A stretch of 64,000 nucleotides of DNA from Pedobacter sp. (GTDB lineage Bacteria; Bacteroidota; Bacteroidia; Sphingobacteriales; Sphingobacteriaceae). The stretch's first letter is position 1; every line of letters begins with the position of its first letter. The stretch spans positions 124,001 through 188,000 of the forward strand of contig SSFR01000008.1 of assembly GCA_008015505.1 (NCBI GenBank), written 5' to 3'. Positions 55,903 to 64,000 of this stretch are shown here, one piece after another. The position numbers and the translations under genes were made by a program. A model generated the notes under the pieces. That model did no database searches. It was given only the letters and a program-made list of their open reading frames with translations, and had not been told where the DNA came from.

Positions 55903-56961
55903 ATGACTTTACTCTTTATAATTATTGGCTTAGCACTCATTTTTGATTACATCAATGGTTTTCATGATGCCGCAAACTCAATCGCTACAGTGGTTTCAAC
56001 CAAAGTGCTAAGCCCTTTTCAAGCTGTTATTTGGGCGGCATTTTTTAATTTTTTGGCTTACTGGCTATTTGATTTAAAAATTGCAGACACGGTAGCTAAA
56101 ACAGTCAATACGCTTCATATCAATTTGTATGTAATTCTAGCTGGGATCATTGCGGCCATTTGCTGGAATCTGCTAACCTGGTGGTTTGGTATCCCTTCTA
56201 GCTCATCACATACTCTCATTGGTGGATTAACCGGTGCGGCCTTAGCTCATGGCGGACTATCAGTAGTGAATTTAGCTGTAGTAGGCAAGATTGTTGCTTT
56301 CATTATACTTGCTCCTGTTATTGGAATGACTATTGCTTATACCATTACCATCATCATAATCAACATCTGCCAACGCGCTAATCCCAGCCGAGCTGAATGG
56401 TGGTTCCGAAAGCTTCAATTGATATCTTCAGCACTATTTAGTCTGGGACATGGCGGGAACGATGCACAAAAAGTAATGGGTTTAATTGCTGCAGCCGTTA
56501 TTGTGTATCTTCAAGATGCCCATCTGGTAATGGAAACCATCCCAACATGGCTACACATCAACTACGAAGTGGTTAGCGGTAAAGTAAGTATTAAACACAT
56601 TCCTGAATGGATTCCACTAGCCTGCTATACTGCTATTGCCTTGGGAACAATGAGCGGGGGTTGGAAAATTGTTAAAACAATGGGATCACGAATTACTAAA
56701 GTGACTCCACTAGAAGGAGTCGCTGCTGAAACCGCCGGAGCAATCACCCTGTTTTTTACGGAACATTTTAAGATCCCCGTATCAACCACACATACTATCT
56801 CAGGATCGATTATAGGTGTCGGTTTAAGTAAGCGTATTTCAGCCGTACGCTGGGGAGTAACCATTAACCTGCTTTGGGCTTGGATATTAACTATTCCTAT
56901 TTCTGCTGGACTTGCTGCATTGGTTTACTATGTTCTACACCTTTTATTCATTACCTTCTAA
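55903..56961 (+). CDS. Inorganic phosphate transporter, PiT family
   Basis: 352 residues with ~10 helices. PiT repeats: DYINGFHDAANSIATVVSTK in the first half and ALFSLGHGGNDAQKVMGL in the second; GIPSSSSHTLIGGL and IPVSTTHTISGSI are the matched substrate loops. Proton- or sodium-coupled phosphate uptake in the inner membrane. It is followed by a large palindrome (56970-57058) and converges with the DUF885 gene. Confidence 0.95.
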   Translation: MTLLFIIIGLALIFDYINGFHDAANSIATVVSTKVLSPFQAVIWAAFFNFLAYWLFDLKIADTVAKTVNTLHINLYVILAGIIAAICWNLLTWWFGIPSSSSHTLIGGLTGAALAHGGLSVVNLAVVGKIVAFIILAPVIGMTIAYTITIIIINICQRANPSRAEWWFRKLQLISSALFSLGHGGNDAQKVMGLIAAAVIVYLQDAHLVMETIPTWLHINYEVVSGKVSIKHIPEWIPLACYTAIALGTMSGGWKIVKTMGSRITKVTPLEGVAAETAGAITLFFTEHFKIPVSTTHTISGSIIGVGLSKRISAVRWGVTINLLWAWILTIPISAGLAALVYYVLHLLFITF

Positions 56962-56969
56962 AAAATATA

Positions 56970-57058
56970 TCTGAACTATGATTCGTCTGTTTAGAATAAT
57001 TTTTAAAAATGCTACACGCTATTATAAACAACACCATTCTAAAAAATCATAGTTCAGA
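56970..57058. terminator. Bidirectional hairpin with perfect 14-bp arms between convergent genes
   Basis: TCTGAACTATGATT at 56970-56983 and its exact reverse complement at 57045-57058 enclose 61 bases, with a nested pair TTTAGAATAA ... ATTCTAAAA. It separates the convergent pit and DUF885 genes, so it could end both transcripts. The TCTGAAC...GTTCAGA ends recall a short repeat found in many Bacteroidota genomes (from memory, not checked). Confidence 0.65.
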
Positions 57059-57092
57059 AAATAAAATGCGCAATAGTATTTTGAACAAAATT

Positions 57093-58865
57093 TTACTGTG
57101 CCGCCGCCCAAGTATCTATTTTTCTCTCTAGAATACTTAAAGGCATCGAGCCATCTTTCAATATTTGGTCATGAAAACCTGGTAGCTGAAATCTTGCTTG
57201 CAAGCGTTCCTGGCATCTTTTACGTAGCTCTTGTATTTTCATAGAACCCATTTTATATCCCAATGCCTGTGCCGGTATAGCCATGTAACGTTCGATTTCA
57301 GCTGTCGCTCCTTGCTCACTGATTGCTTCATGATCCATCATATATTTGATTGCCTGCTCACGGGTCATCCCCTTGGTATGAATAGCCACATCAACCACTA
57401 AACGAACAGCACGATGCATCTCATCGCCTAAAGCCCCCATATACTGATAAGGATCGGTATATAGCCCCAGCTCTTTCCCCAATGATTCACAGTATAATGC
57501 CCAACCTTCCACATAAGCATTATGCGTACAAAAGCGCCGAAACCTGGGTAGCGCTGTGTTCTCTTGCTGTAATGATATTTGATAGTGATGTCCTGGAATA
57601 GCCTCATGTAAAAACAATGATTCCATACCTGAAGTAACATTAAAAGTCTTCGCATCTAAAATCGGAACATAAAAAATGCCTGGCCGAGACCCATCAGCTG
57701 AACCCTGATTATATTCGGCACTTGCTGTAGCCGCTCTAAAAGCCTCCGTTTGCCGAATTTCAAAAGGTGTTTTGGGAACCTGGTTAAACATTTTTTTCAG
57801 ACTAGGCTCCATTTTGATATGGATGGCTTCAAAAGCATCTAATACCTCTTTTGGCTTTTTATAAGGCATGAACTTTTTATCCGTTTTCATATAGTCGAAA
57901 AAAGCCTTCATATCTCCCTTAAAACCAACTTGTTTTTTGACAGAATCCATAAGTGTGCCAATACGAGCAACTTCTTTAAGTCCTATTTGATAAATTTCCT
58001 CAGGACTTTTAGTAGTGGTTGTTTGTTGTTTTACCAGGAAGGTGTACATCTTCTTCCCTTCGGGGAGCGCTGAATAGCCCGAGGTGCTTCTGGCTTTGGG
58101 AAGGTACTCTCTTTCTAAATAGTCTCCTAGCTTTTTATAAGTAGGTACCACTTCTGTCTGAATGGCATTGCAATAGGCTTCGACCAATCGATTTTTAGTG
58201 GGCTCAGAAAACGACTTTGGCATCTTGTTAATTGGCCCATAAAATAAACTCTTCTGGGGCTCTTTGACAATCATACTTTGCATTTGAGGGATCATCTTTA
58301 CAACTAAAGCCTTAGGTAACACAATACCCTTCTGAACCCCTTTTTGGAAATTAGCAATGGCTGTATCGGCCCAAACAGAAAATGCCGAAATACGCTTTAG
58401 CCAATTATCATAATCCTTTTCCGTTTTAAACGGCTGCATCCCCTCCCCAGAACCCATTTGCCCTATCATCAGTGGTAAAGAGTTCATCTGATCGAAGGGC
58501 AAGTATTCAAAATGATGCTTCTGGGACGCTAAGCCTAGTTCAAGTGCATCTTTTAGAATATCATAGGATAGCTGATCACCTGGGCTTAGATGTTCACGCT
58601 GATAGGCATTAAGCTGATCTAAATACTTTTGATAAAAATCATGCTCGTCTTTGAGAAACCTAGCCGATCCATTGTTGGGCAGTAAATCGTTATAACGATC
58701 GTCTCCAGCCGCAGTGGCTTCAAGCGGGTATAACTTCAATCGATCTTCATAATACTGACCAAGCAGTGCTGAAAAGTTTTGAGTGCCTTTAGTTTCTGTT
58801 TGCTGAGCCCTGCGGCATGCTACAGCACTAAGAAAAATAATAGAAATAATTGCTACTTGTTTCAT
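57093..58865 (-). CDS. DUF885 family lipoprotein, putative metallopeptidase
   Basis: 590 residues. Lipobox SAVAC with Cys17. DUF885 features: LYPLEATAAGDDRYND near the N-terminus, FLHEAIPGHHYQISLQQ (HExxxGHH, zinc-site-like), YVEGWALYCESLGKELGLY and MTREQAIKYMMDHEAISE. Family members are predicted metallocarboxypeptidases at the cell surface; substrate unknown. Own transcription unit, closed by the palindrome downstream. Confidence 0.88.
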   Translation of the reverse strand: MKQVAIISIIFLSAVACRRAQQTETKGTQNFSALLGQYYEDRLKLYPLEATAAGDDRYNDLLPNNGSARFLKDEHDFYQKYLDQLNAYQREHLSPGDQLSYDILKDALELGLASQKHHFEYLPFDQMNSLPLMIGQMGSGEGMQPFKTEKDYDNWLKRISAFSVWADTAIANFQKGVQKGIVLPKALVVKMIPQMQSMIVKEPQKSLFYGPINKMPKSFSEPTKNRLVEAYCNAIQTEVVPTYKKLGDYLEREYLPKARSTSGYSALPEGKKMYTFLVKQQTTTTKSPEEIYQIGLKEVARIGTLMDSVKKQVGFKGDMKAFFDYMKTDKKFMPYKKPKEVLDAFEAIHIKMEPSLKKMFNQVPKTPFEIRQTEAFRAATASAEYNQGSADGSRPGIFYVPILDAKTFNVTSGMESLFLHEAIPGHHYQISLQQENTALPRFRRFCTHNAYVEGWALYCESLGKELGLYTDPYQYMGALGDEMHRAVRLVVDVAIHTKGMTREQAIKYMMDHEAISEQGATAEIERYMAIPAQALGYKMGSMKIQELRKRCQERLQARFQLPGFHDQILKDGSMPLSILERKIDTWAAAQ

Positions 58866-58961
58866 TTTAGTTTTTAATGATAAGCAGCAATTATAACGAA
58901 ATAGGATTAGTCCAATATTAGAGGACTTAGAGGCCCCGTTTAAAACTTTCAGAATTTTCTT

Positions 58962-60323
58962 CTATCCAGAAATAGCATTAATAATATCATATTGAGTAAT
59001 GATTTCTATCTTTCCTTGCTCGTCCTCCACCAAAACAGCTGTATTATCTTTATTAATCATAGTGGATAATTGATCAATGGATGTATTCAAATCCACAAAT
59101 GGGAAAGATGGAGTCATGATTTTCTCCACCGGTTGTGATTTAAGCGATGGACTTTCTAGAATAGCATCCAAAATATCACTTTCGGTAAGCTTGGCAATGA
59201 TCATCCCTTTTTGGGTAACAGGTATTTGAGAGATATTTAATGTCTTAATGACATTAATTGCTTCTAAAATAGTCTTATTACAATCGATGGTAATCATCTC
59301 TTGAAGACCTCGTTTGACAAGAATAGATTGGACAGTTAGTTTTTCATCTTTCAAAAAGCCACGCTCTCTGAGCCAATCCTCGTTATACATTTTAGCCACA
59401 TAACGCGATCCATGATCATGAAAAATCACCACAACCACATCACCTTCCTTCAATTCATCTTTCAACTGCAACAATCCAGCCACAGCTGATCCAGCCGAAT
59501 TACCCGCAAAAATGCCTTCCTTTCGGGCAATCTCTCGGGTCATCAATGCAGCGTCTTTATCGGTTACTTTTTCAAAACGATCAATGGTATCGAAGTCCAC
59601 ATTGCGGGGCAAAAAATCTTCTCCAATGCCCTCAGTGATGTAAGGATAAATCTCTGCTTTATCAAAAATGCCGGTTTCCTTATATTTTTTAAATACGGAA
59701 CCATATGTATCGATTCCCCAGACTTTAATGGAAGGATTTCTCTCTTTCAAATATTTTCCCGCTCCCGAAATCGTTCCTCCAGTACCTACTCCTACCACCA
59801 AATGAGTGATTTTACCCTCTGTTTGCTCCCAAATTTCTGGCCCAGTTTGCTCATAATTAGCCTGAGTATTAGATAGGTTATCATATTGATTCGGTTTCCA
59901 TGAATTTGGTGTTTCCCGCTCCAAACGACTCGATACCGAATAATAAGACCTGGGGTCCTCTGGGTCTACATTGGTCGGACAGACTATCACCTCTGCTCCA
60001 AAAGCACGCAATGCATCAGCCTTCTCTTTAGATTGCTTATCAGTGGTTGCAAAAATACATTTGTACCCTTTAATCACTGCTGCAATGGCAAGCCCCATTC
60101 CAGTATTACCAGAGGTGCCCTCAATGATGGTCCAACCAGGTTTAAGCAAACCTTTCTTTTCCGCATCCTCAATCATCTTTAATGCCATACGATCTTTGAT
60201 CGAATTACCCGGATTAGTTGATTCTATTTTTGCTAGAACCGTTGCTTTGATATCCTTGGTTATTGCATTTAATCGAACTAAGGGTGTATGGCCAATAGTT
60301 TCTAAAATGTTGTTATACCACAT
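58962..60323 (-). CDS. Cystathionine beta-synthase-like PLP enzyme with CBS pair
   Basis: 453 residues. PLP domain: VRLNAITKDIKATVLAKIES, PLP Lys in NPGNSIKDRMALKM, GTSGNTGMGLAIAAV, VGVGTGGTISGAGKYL and GNSAGSAVAGLLQ. C-terminal two CBS motifs (SILVKRGLQEMITIDCNKTI and KIMTPSFPFVDLNTSI) that regulate by adenosyl compounds in relatives. It makes cystathionine from homocysteine and serine, or acts as a cysteine synthase; sequence alone does not decide. Confidence 0.93.
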   Translation of the reverse strand: MWYNNILETIGHTPLVRLNAITKDIKATVLAKIESTNPGNSIKDRMALKMIEDAEKKGLLKPGWTIIEGTSGNTGMGLAIAAVIKGYKCIFATTDKQSKEKADALRAFGAEVIVCPTNVDPEDPRSYYSVSSRLERETPNSWKPNQYDNLSNTQANYEQTGPEIWEQTEGKITHLVVGVGTGGTISGAGKYLKERNPSIKVWGIDTYGSVFKKYKETGIFDKAEIYPYITEGIGEDFLPRNVDFDTIDRFEKVTDKDAALMTREIARKEGIFAGNSAGSAVAGLLQLKDELKEGDVVVVIFHDHGSRYVAKMYNEDWLRERGFLKDEKLTVQSILVKRGLQEMITIDCNKTILEAINVIKTLNISQIPVTQKGMIIAKLTESDILDAILESPSLKSQPVEKIMTPSFPFVDLNTSIDQLSTMINKDNTAVLVEDEQGKIEIITQYDIINAISG

Positions 60324-60394
60324 AGGTTAGTAGTGTATATTGAAAATTTGTGTAAAATGACCAATATTTATTTAGGCCCCGACAATACTCATAA

Positions 60395-60418
60395 AACAAT
60401 AAAGCCCACAAAGTGGGC
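60395..60418 (-). terminator. Terminator of the AMP nucleosidase gene
   Basis: Read on the minus strand GCCCAC, TTT, GTGGGC followed by TTTATTGTTTT, 30 bases after the gene's stop. Confidence 0.7.
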
Positions 60419-60447
60419 AACGGGCTGATGCACTAGAAAAGTGTTTT

Positions 60448-61305
60448 CTAGAATTTGAGATGCTTAACCGTCAATCCATTATTTATCAACTGCTTTAAGG
60501 AGTCGATCCCCACCTTTAAATGTGTATCAACATAAGCTTCCGTAACTTTAGAATCACTTTCAGCTGTTTTTACACCTTCTGGAATCATAGGCTGATCGGA
60601 TACGAGCAACAATGCTCCTGTGGGTATTTCATTGGCAAAGGCTGTCGAAAAAATAGTCGCTGTTTCCATATCGATAGCCATGGCGCGCAAGCTTTGCAAA
60701 TACTTTTTAAAAACCTTATCGTGTTCCCAAACGCGTCGATTGGTCGTATAAACTGTGCCTGTCCAATAGTCCCTTGAATGATCTCGAATAGTTGTCGAAA
60801 TTGCTTTTTGCAAAGCAAAAGAGGGTAGTGCAGGAACTTCTGGAGGGAAATAATCATTCGATGTTCCCTCCCCCCTTATCGCTGCAATGGGCAATATCAA
60901 ATCACCTAATTTATTTTTCTTCTTTAATCCACCACATTTACCCAAAAACAAAACTGCCTTGGGGTGAATAGCCCCTAAAAGGTCCATAACGGTGGCTGCC
61001 ATTGGACTTCCCATTCCAAAATTGATTATAGTAATCCCGTCAGCAGAAACAGTCTGCATTGGCCTATCTAAGCCAATAATCGGTGCATTGTCATGCCATT
61101 CAGAGAACAACTTCAAATACCCAGAGAAATTAGTCAGCAGAATATATTTCGTAAACTGGTCCAATGGCCTACCTGTATAACGAGGTAGCCAGTTATTTAC
61201 AATATCAACTTTATTTTTCAATCCGTTTTTCGATTTAGGCTCTACTATTTCAGTACTCCCTGTTTCCTTAACAGTATCTGGTTGGGTCATTGTTAGCTCA
61301 CTCAT
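60448..61305 (-). CDS. amn: AMP nucleosidase, short Bacteroidota type
   Basis: 285 residues. Nucleoside phosphorylase fold: TRYTGRPLDQFTKYILLTNF, IINFGMGSPMAATVMDLL, AVLFLGKCGGLKKKNKLGD, AIRGEGTSNDYFPPEVPALP and AIDMETATIFSTAFAN with LLLVSDQPMIPEGVK. Splits AMP into adenine and ribose-5-P. About half the length of the E. coli enzyme, as usual for this clade. Followed by a small terminator. Confidence 0.93.
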   Translation of the reverse strand: MSELTMTQPDTVKETGSTEIVEPKSKNGLKNKVDIVNNWLPRYTGRPLDQFTKYILLTNFSGYLKLFSEWHDNAPIIGLDRPMQTVSADGITIINFGMGSPMAATVMDLLGAIHPKAVLFLGKCGGLKKKNKLGDLILPIAAIRGEGTSNDYFPPEVPALPSFALQKAISTTIRDHSRDYWTGTVYTTNRRVWEHDKVFKKYLQSLRAMAIDMETATIFSTAFANEIPTGALLLVSDQPMIPEGVKTAESDSKVTEAYVDTHLKVGIDSLKQLINNGLTVKHLKF

Positions 61306-61366
61306 ACAATCAATTCAATTAATACACAGAGCAGCCTCTACTCAAATTGGATAAAAAGCCTTCTGC

Positions 61367-62605
61367 TTACGCTACTTTCAATTTTTTTAAATCAGATTCT
61401 TCAAATTTTCTCATGGCATAGTCCAATGTGATGAGTAATTCTTTTTCATGTGCATTGGAAGGGATTTCAAACATGGCATCAATCATAATAGCCTCGCAAA
61501 TTGCACGTAATCCCCTCGCCCCTAATTTGAACTCCATCGCTTTATTGACAATAAACTCAAGTACATCTTGGTCAAAGTCAAGTTTTACATGTTCGTATTC
61601 AAATAGCTTTTTGTACTGCTTAACCAATGAGTTACGAGGCACTGTCAAGATATTTAACAGCGTTTCTCTATCTAACGGGTTTAAGTGCGTAATTACTGGT
61701 AAACGACCAATCAGCTCGGGGATTAGTCCAAATGCTTTTAAATCCTGTGGTGTAATGTATTTGTAAAGATTTTTTAGATCTATTACCGCTTCGTTTTTAT
61801 TCATCCGATATCCTACCGTTTGGGTACGCAAACGATTGGCAATCTTTTTTTCGATGCCATCAAAAGCCCCCCCCGAAATAAACAGAATATTATTTGTATT
61901 AACCGGAATCATCTTTTGGTCAGGATGCTTACGTCCACCCTGTGGCGGAACGTTAACTATCGTACCCTCTAAAATTTTCAGTAAGGCTTGTTGTACACCT
62001 TCACCAGAAACATCACGCGTAATTGATGGATTATCACTTTTCCGAGCGATTTTATCCACTTCATCGATATAAACAATACCTCGCTCTGCAGCTGCAACAT
62101 CATAATCAGCGGCTTGCAATAGCCGAGTAAGTATGCTTTCTACATCCTCACCCACGTAGCCTGCTTCTGTTAGCACAGTAGCATCACAAATACAGAAAGG
62201 CACATCTAGTATTTTAGCTACTGTCTTGGCTAAAAGTGTTTTTCCCGTACCCGTCTCACCAACCATAATAATGTTTGACTTCTCAATCTCTACCTCATCT
62301 TTATCGATCTTTTGATTCAAGCGTTTATAATGATTATAGACAGCAACGGCCAACACCTTCTTCGCCTGATCCTGACCAATAACATATTGATCCAGATGGG
62401 TTTTAATCTCCATGGGCTTGAGCAATTTCGCTGCAGCCTTAGTAACCTTAGTTTTGGATACTTTCTGCTCCTCTTCTACAATTTGAACTGCCTGAGTAAT
62501 ACACTTATCACAAATTTGCGCATCTATTCCCGCAACCAGCATCTGGATATCTTGCTTCTTTGCTCCACAGAAAGAACAGGTAATATCTTTAGAATTTTTA
62601 CTCAT
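61367..62605 (-). CDS. clpX: ATP-dependent Clp protease ATP-binding subunit ClpX
   Basis: 412 residues. N-terminal zinc-binding domain (CSFCGAKK ... CDKC), Walker [29 protein letters not shown], Walker [28 protein letters not shown]-type pore/sensor segments and [13 protein letters not shown] at the end. Unfoldase feeding ClpP. Lies 50 bases downstream of clpP, in the standard tig-clpP-clpX order. Confidence 0.97.
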   Translation of the reverse strand: MSKNSKDITCSFCGAKKQDIQMLVAGIDAQICDKCITQAVQIVEEEQKVSKTKVTKAAAKLLKPMEIKTHLDQYVIGQDQAKKVLAVAVYNHYKRLNQKIDKDEVEIEKSNIIMVGETGTGKTLLAKTVAKILDVPFCICDATVLTEAGYVGEDVESILTRLLQAADYDVAAAERGIVYIDEVDKIARKSDNPSITRDVSGEGVQQALLKILEGTIVNVPPQGGRKHPDQKMIPVNTNNILFISGGAFDGIEKKIANRLRTQTVGYRMNKNEAVIDLKNLYKYITPQDLKAFGLIPELIGRLPVITHLNPLDRETLLNILTVPRNSLVKQYKKLFEYEHVKLDFDQDVLEFIVNKAMEFKLGARGLRAICEAIMIDAMFEIPSNAHEKELLITLDYAMRKFEESDLKKLKVA

Positions 62606-62655
62606 TATCTCGTACCAAAAGCTATTCAGACAATTGAATTAGCTCAAATCCACAT

Positions 62656-63354
62656 TTATTTTTTTTCTGAGGCGTTAGACAACACCTCGTCGATCATGCC
62701 AAACTCCTTTGCTTCATTAGCAGTCATCCAGTAATCCCGGTCGGAGGCTTTTTCCACCCAATCATATGTTTGTCCCGAATGATCAGAGATGATGTCATAA
62801 AGTTCTTTCTTAAGCTTTAGCATTTCCCTTAAATTAATTTCCATATCAGCAGCAACTCCCTGAGCCCCCCCTGATGGTTGATGAATCATTACTCGAGAAT
62901 GGGGTAAAGCTGCCCGTTTCCCTTTGGCGCCTGCACAAAGCAATACAGCTGCCATTGAAGCGGCCATACCTGTACAAATAGTAGCCACGTCCGGAGCAAT
63001 GTATTGCATCGTATCATAAATACCTAAGCCGGCATAAACAGATCCCCCGGGAGAATTGATATAGATTTGGATATCACGCTTAGAATCTGCAGACTGTAGG
63101 AAAAGTAGCTGCGCTTGAATAATATTGGCAATACCTTCATGCACCGCATCCCCCAGAAAAATGATACGATCCATCATCAAACGAGAAAAAACATCCATTT
63201 GAGCCACATTCAACTGGCGCTCCTCAATGATATAAGGAGTCATTGAGGTGGGATAGGTATGCTGCACCCGACCAATGAAACGATCTACATGCTGGCTTCC
63301 AATACGGTGATGCTTGACAGCATATTTACGAAACTCTCGTTTGTCCATGTTCAT
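62656..63354 (-). CDS. clpP: ATP-dependent Clp protease proteolytic subunit
   Basis: 232 residues. Ser133 in CTGMAASMAAVLLC, His158 in SRVMIHQPSGGAQG and the Asp further on complete the catalytic triad. Substrate-entry QLNVAQMDVFSRLMMDRIIF and IYINSPGGSVYAGLGIYDT are conserved. N-terminus is longer than the processed E. coli form and basic (MNMDKREFRKYAVKHHRIGS), as in Bacteroidota. ATG 63348 is an alternative start. Cotranscribed with tig upstream and clpX downstream. Confidence 0.96.
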   Translation of the reverse strand: MNMDKREFRKYAVKHHRIGSQHVDRFIGRVQHTYPTSMTPYIIEERQLNVAQMDVFSRLMMDRIIFLGDAVHEGIANIIQAQLLFLQSADSKRDIQIYINSPGGSVYAGLGIYDTMQYIAPDVATICTGMAASMAAVLLCAGAKGKRAALPHSRVMIHQPSGGAQGVAADMEINLREMLKLKKELYDIISDHSGQTYDWVEKASDRDYWMTANEAKEFGMIDEVLSNASEKK

Positions 63355-63391
63355 ATTCTTCCTTGATTTATTTGAAAAATCAGACCTAATT

Positions 63392-64000
63392 TTAAGTCAA
63401 TTTGCTAAACTCTGTGCTGGTTATTTCTACCTTGCCTAAAGTAACTACATTTTTCAGGTAATCAAACACGTGACTAGCTTTTACCTCTTCCAAGGTGCGA
63501 TTAAGATTGTCCTTATCTCGTAAAAATGTAGTCGCATACTGATCCAGTTGATCTGCTGGAAGAGCCCCAGGAGCATACATCTTAAATTGTGCTTCAAGAC
63601 GACTCTTCGCTGCCTGGAATATCTCCTCGTATTTTATCTCAATATGGTTCTCTTTGATAATTTGGTTTTCAATCAGCGTCCACTTTAACTGTTTAACAAA
63701 TGCGGCATAGCCTTCTTCCAGCTCTTGGTCCGTAATTTTTTCATTAGTTGCTTTTAACCATCGCTTTAAAAATGCGTCCGGCAAGTCGACATTAAACTTC
63801 TCCAAACCAAGCTGGTATAAATCATATTGCAGCCTTTGCTCGGCATTTTGCACCATCATGGATTCAATTTCCTGCGTAACCTTTTCTTCGAACGCTTCTT
63901 TTGTCTTTACGACATCCTTGCCAAATACTTTATCGAAAAACTCCTGATCCAGATCACTTTCCTCCAGTCGGTTGATATTTTTGATGGTTACTTGAAATGC
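63392..64000 (-). CDS. tig: Trigger factor, C-terminal part (cut by the window end)
   Basis: The frame is open to the last base of the window, so the gene's N-terminal ribosome-binding and PPIase regions lie beyond it. About 202 residues are visible: VTIKNINRLEESDLDQEFFD, the helical arms with KTKEAFEEKVTQEIESM, and QNAEQRLQYDLYQLGLEKFNVDLPD (this last stretch falls in two conserved pieces). This is the C-terminal chaperone domain. It is placed 37 bases before clpP, the usual tig-clpP-clpX cluster. Confidence 0.9.
   Translation of the reverse strand, partial: AFQVTIKNINRLEESDLDQEFFDKVFGKDVVKTKEAFEEKVTQEIESMMVQNAEQRLQYDLYQLGLEKFNVDLPDAFLKRWLKATNEKITDQELEEGYAAFVKQLKWTLIENQIIKENHIEIKYEEIFQAAKSRLEAQFKMYAPGALPADQLDQYATTFLRDKDNLNRTLEEVKASHVFDYLKNVVTLGKVEITSTEFSKLT

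Noticed and set aside
62312-62734. 140-residue frame on the plus strand across clpX and clpP
   Set aside because: Antisense to two conserved genes; no promoter or family match.
1-64000. CRISPR array, tRNA, rRNA, prophage or riboswitch
   Set aside because: No regularly spaced repeats, no cloverleaf-like segments and no phage genes were seen in any intergenic stretch; the short repeats found are dispersed and not tandem.

Overview
The window reads as a piece of chromosome from a Bacteroidota bacterium, most likely of the Sphingobacteriia type. The evidence is the gene content: type 9 secretion (T9SS) sorting domains of type A and type B, the long plant/Chlamydia/Bacteroidota form of IspG, a DUF4271-hemD pair, DUF4403 and DUF885 proteins, a SusC-like TonB receptor, and promoters of the Bacteroidota TAnnTTTG type. 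Base composition is AT-leaning by eye. I see no rRNA, tRNA, CRISPR array, prophage or transposase gene. Genes are mostly housekeeping, in short operons on both strands, with little intergenic space.

Layout. 0.4-9.4 kb: a T9SS cargo protein, an FAH-family hydrolase, an MFS exporter, hutI, a DCC thiol protein, anmK, a TolC-like protein, yicC and gmk. 9.4-21.2 kb: an apparent operon bioA - diiron ferritin-like protein - alpha-2-macroglobulin - pbpC, then an RlmI-type methyltransferase and a chalcone-isomerase-like protein. 21.4-30.4 kb: an N-terminally shortened TonB receptor, NhaC-type antiporter, ispG, DUF4403 (possible frameshift), a polysaccharide deacetylase and a T9SS type-B protein. 30.6-38.3 kb: an ALDH7-type dehydrogenase, guaA, an RsmB-like methyltransferase, lipB, a PI-PLC lipoprotein and waaA (kdtA). 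38.8-43.5 kb: a sugar-nucleotide cluster (UDP-glucose dehydrogenase, UDP-glucuronate decarboxylase, galE, rfbB) supplying UDP-GlcA, UDP-Xyl, UDP-Gal and dTDP-4-keto-6-deoxyglucose for surface glycans. 43.6-53.8 kb: hemD/DUF4271, aconitase, aspS, ffh, a double-glycine leader peptide and yifB. 53.9-57 kb: an orphan antitoxin-like gene, a histidine kinase and a PhoU-like/PiT phosphate uptake pair. 57-64 kb: DUF885, a cystathionine-beta-synthase-like enzyme, AMP nucleosidase, clpX, clpP and the 3' part of tig, cut by the window end.

The most distinctive feature is a dispersed family of small inverted-repeat elements. There are three ~155-162 bp copies, one 150 bp relative with a different interior, a 49 bp copy that is little more than the two arms joined, and several decayed arms. 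All five intact copies have matching 3-bp direct repeats at both ends, so they behave like transposed MITEs, and nearly all sit directly behind a stop codon. One lies inside the stop codon of the PI-PLC gene and supplies its last two bases. Arm differences tend to be shared by both arms of a copy.

Other points worth attention: two short precursors with double-glycine leaders (one frameshifted); a diiron ferritin-like gene one base behind bioA; three genes (yicC, guaA, ispG) whose -7 promoter box ends 3-4 bases before the start codon and so look leaderless; and a palindromic repeat read in frame as the N-terminus of the UDP-glucuronate decarboxylase.
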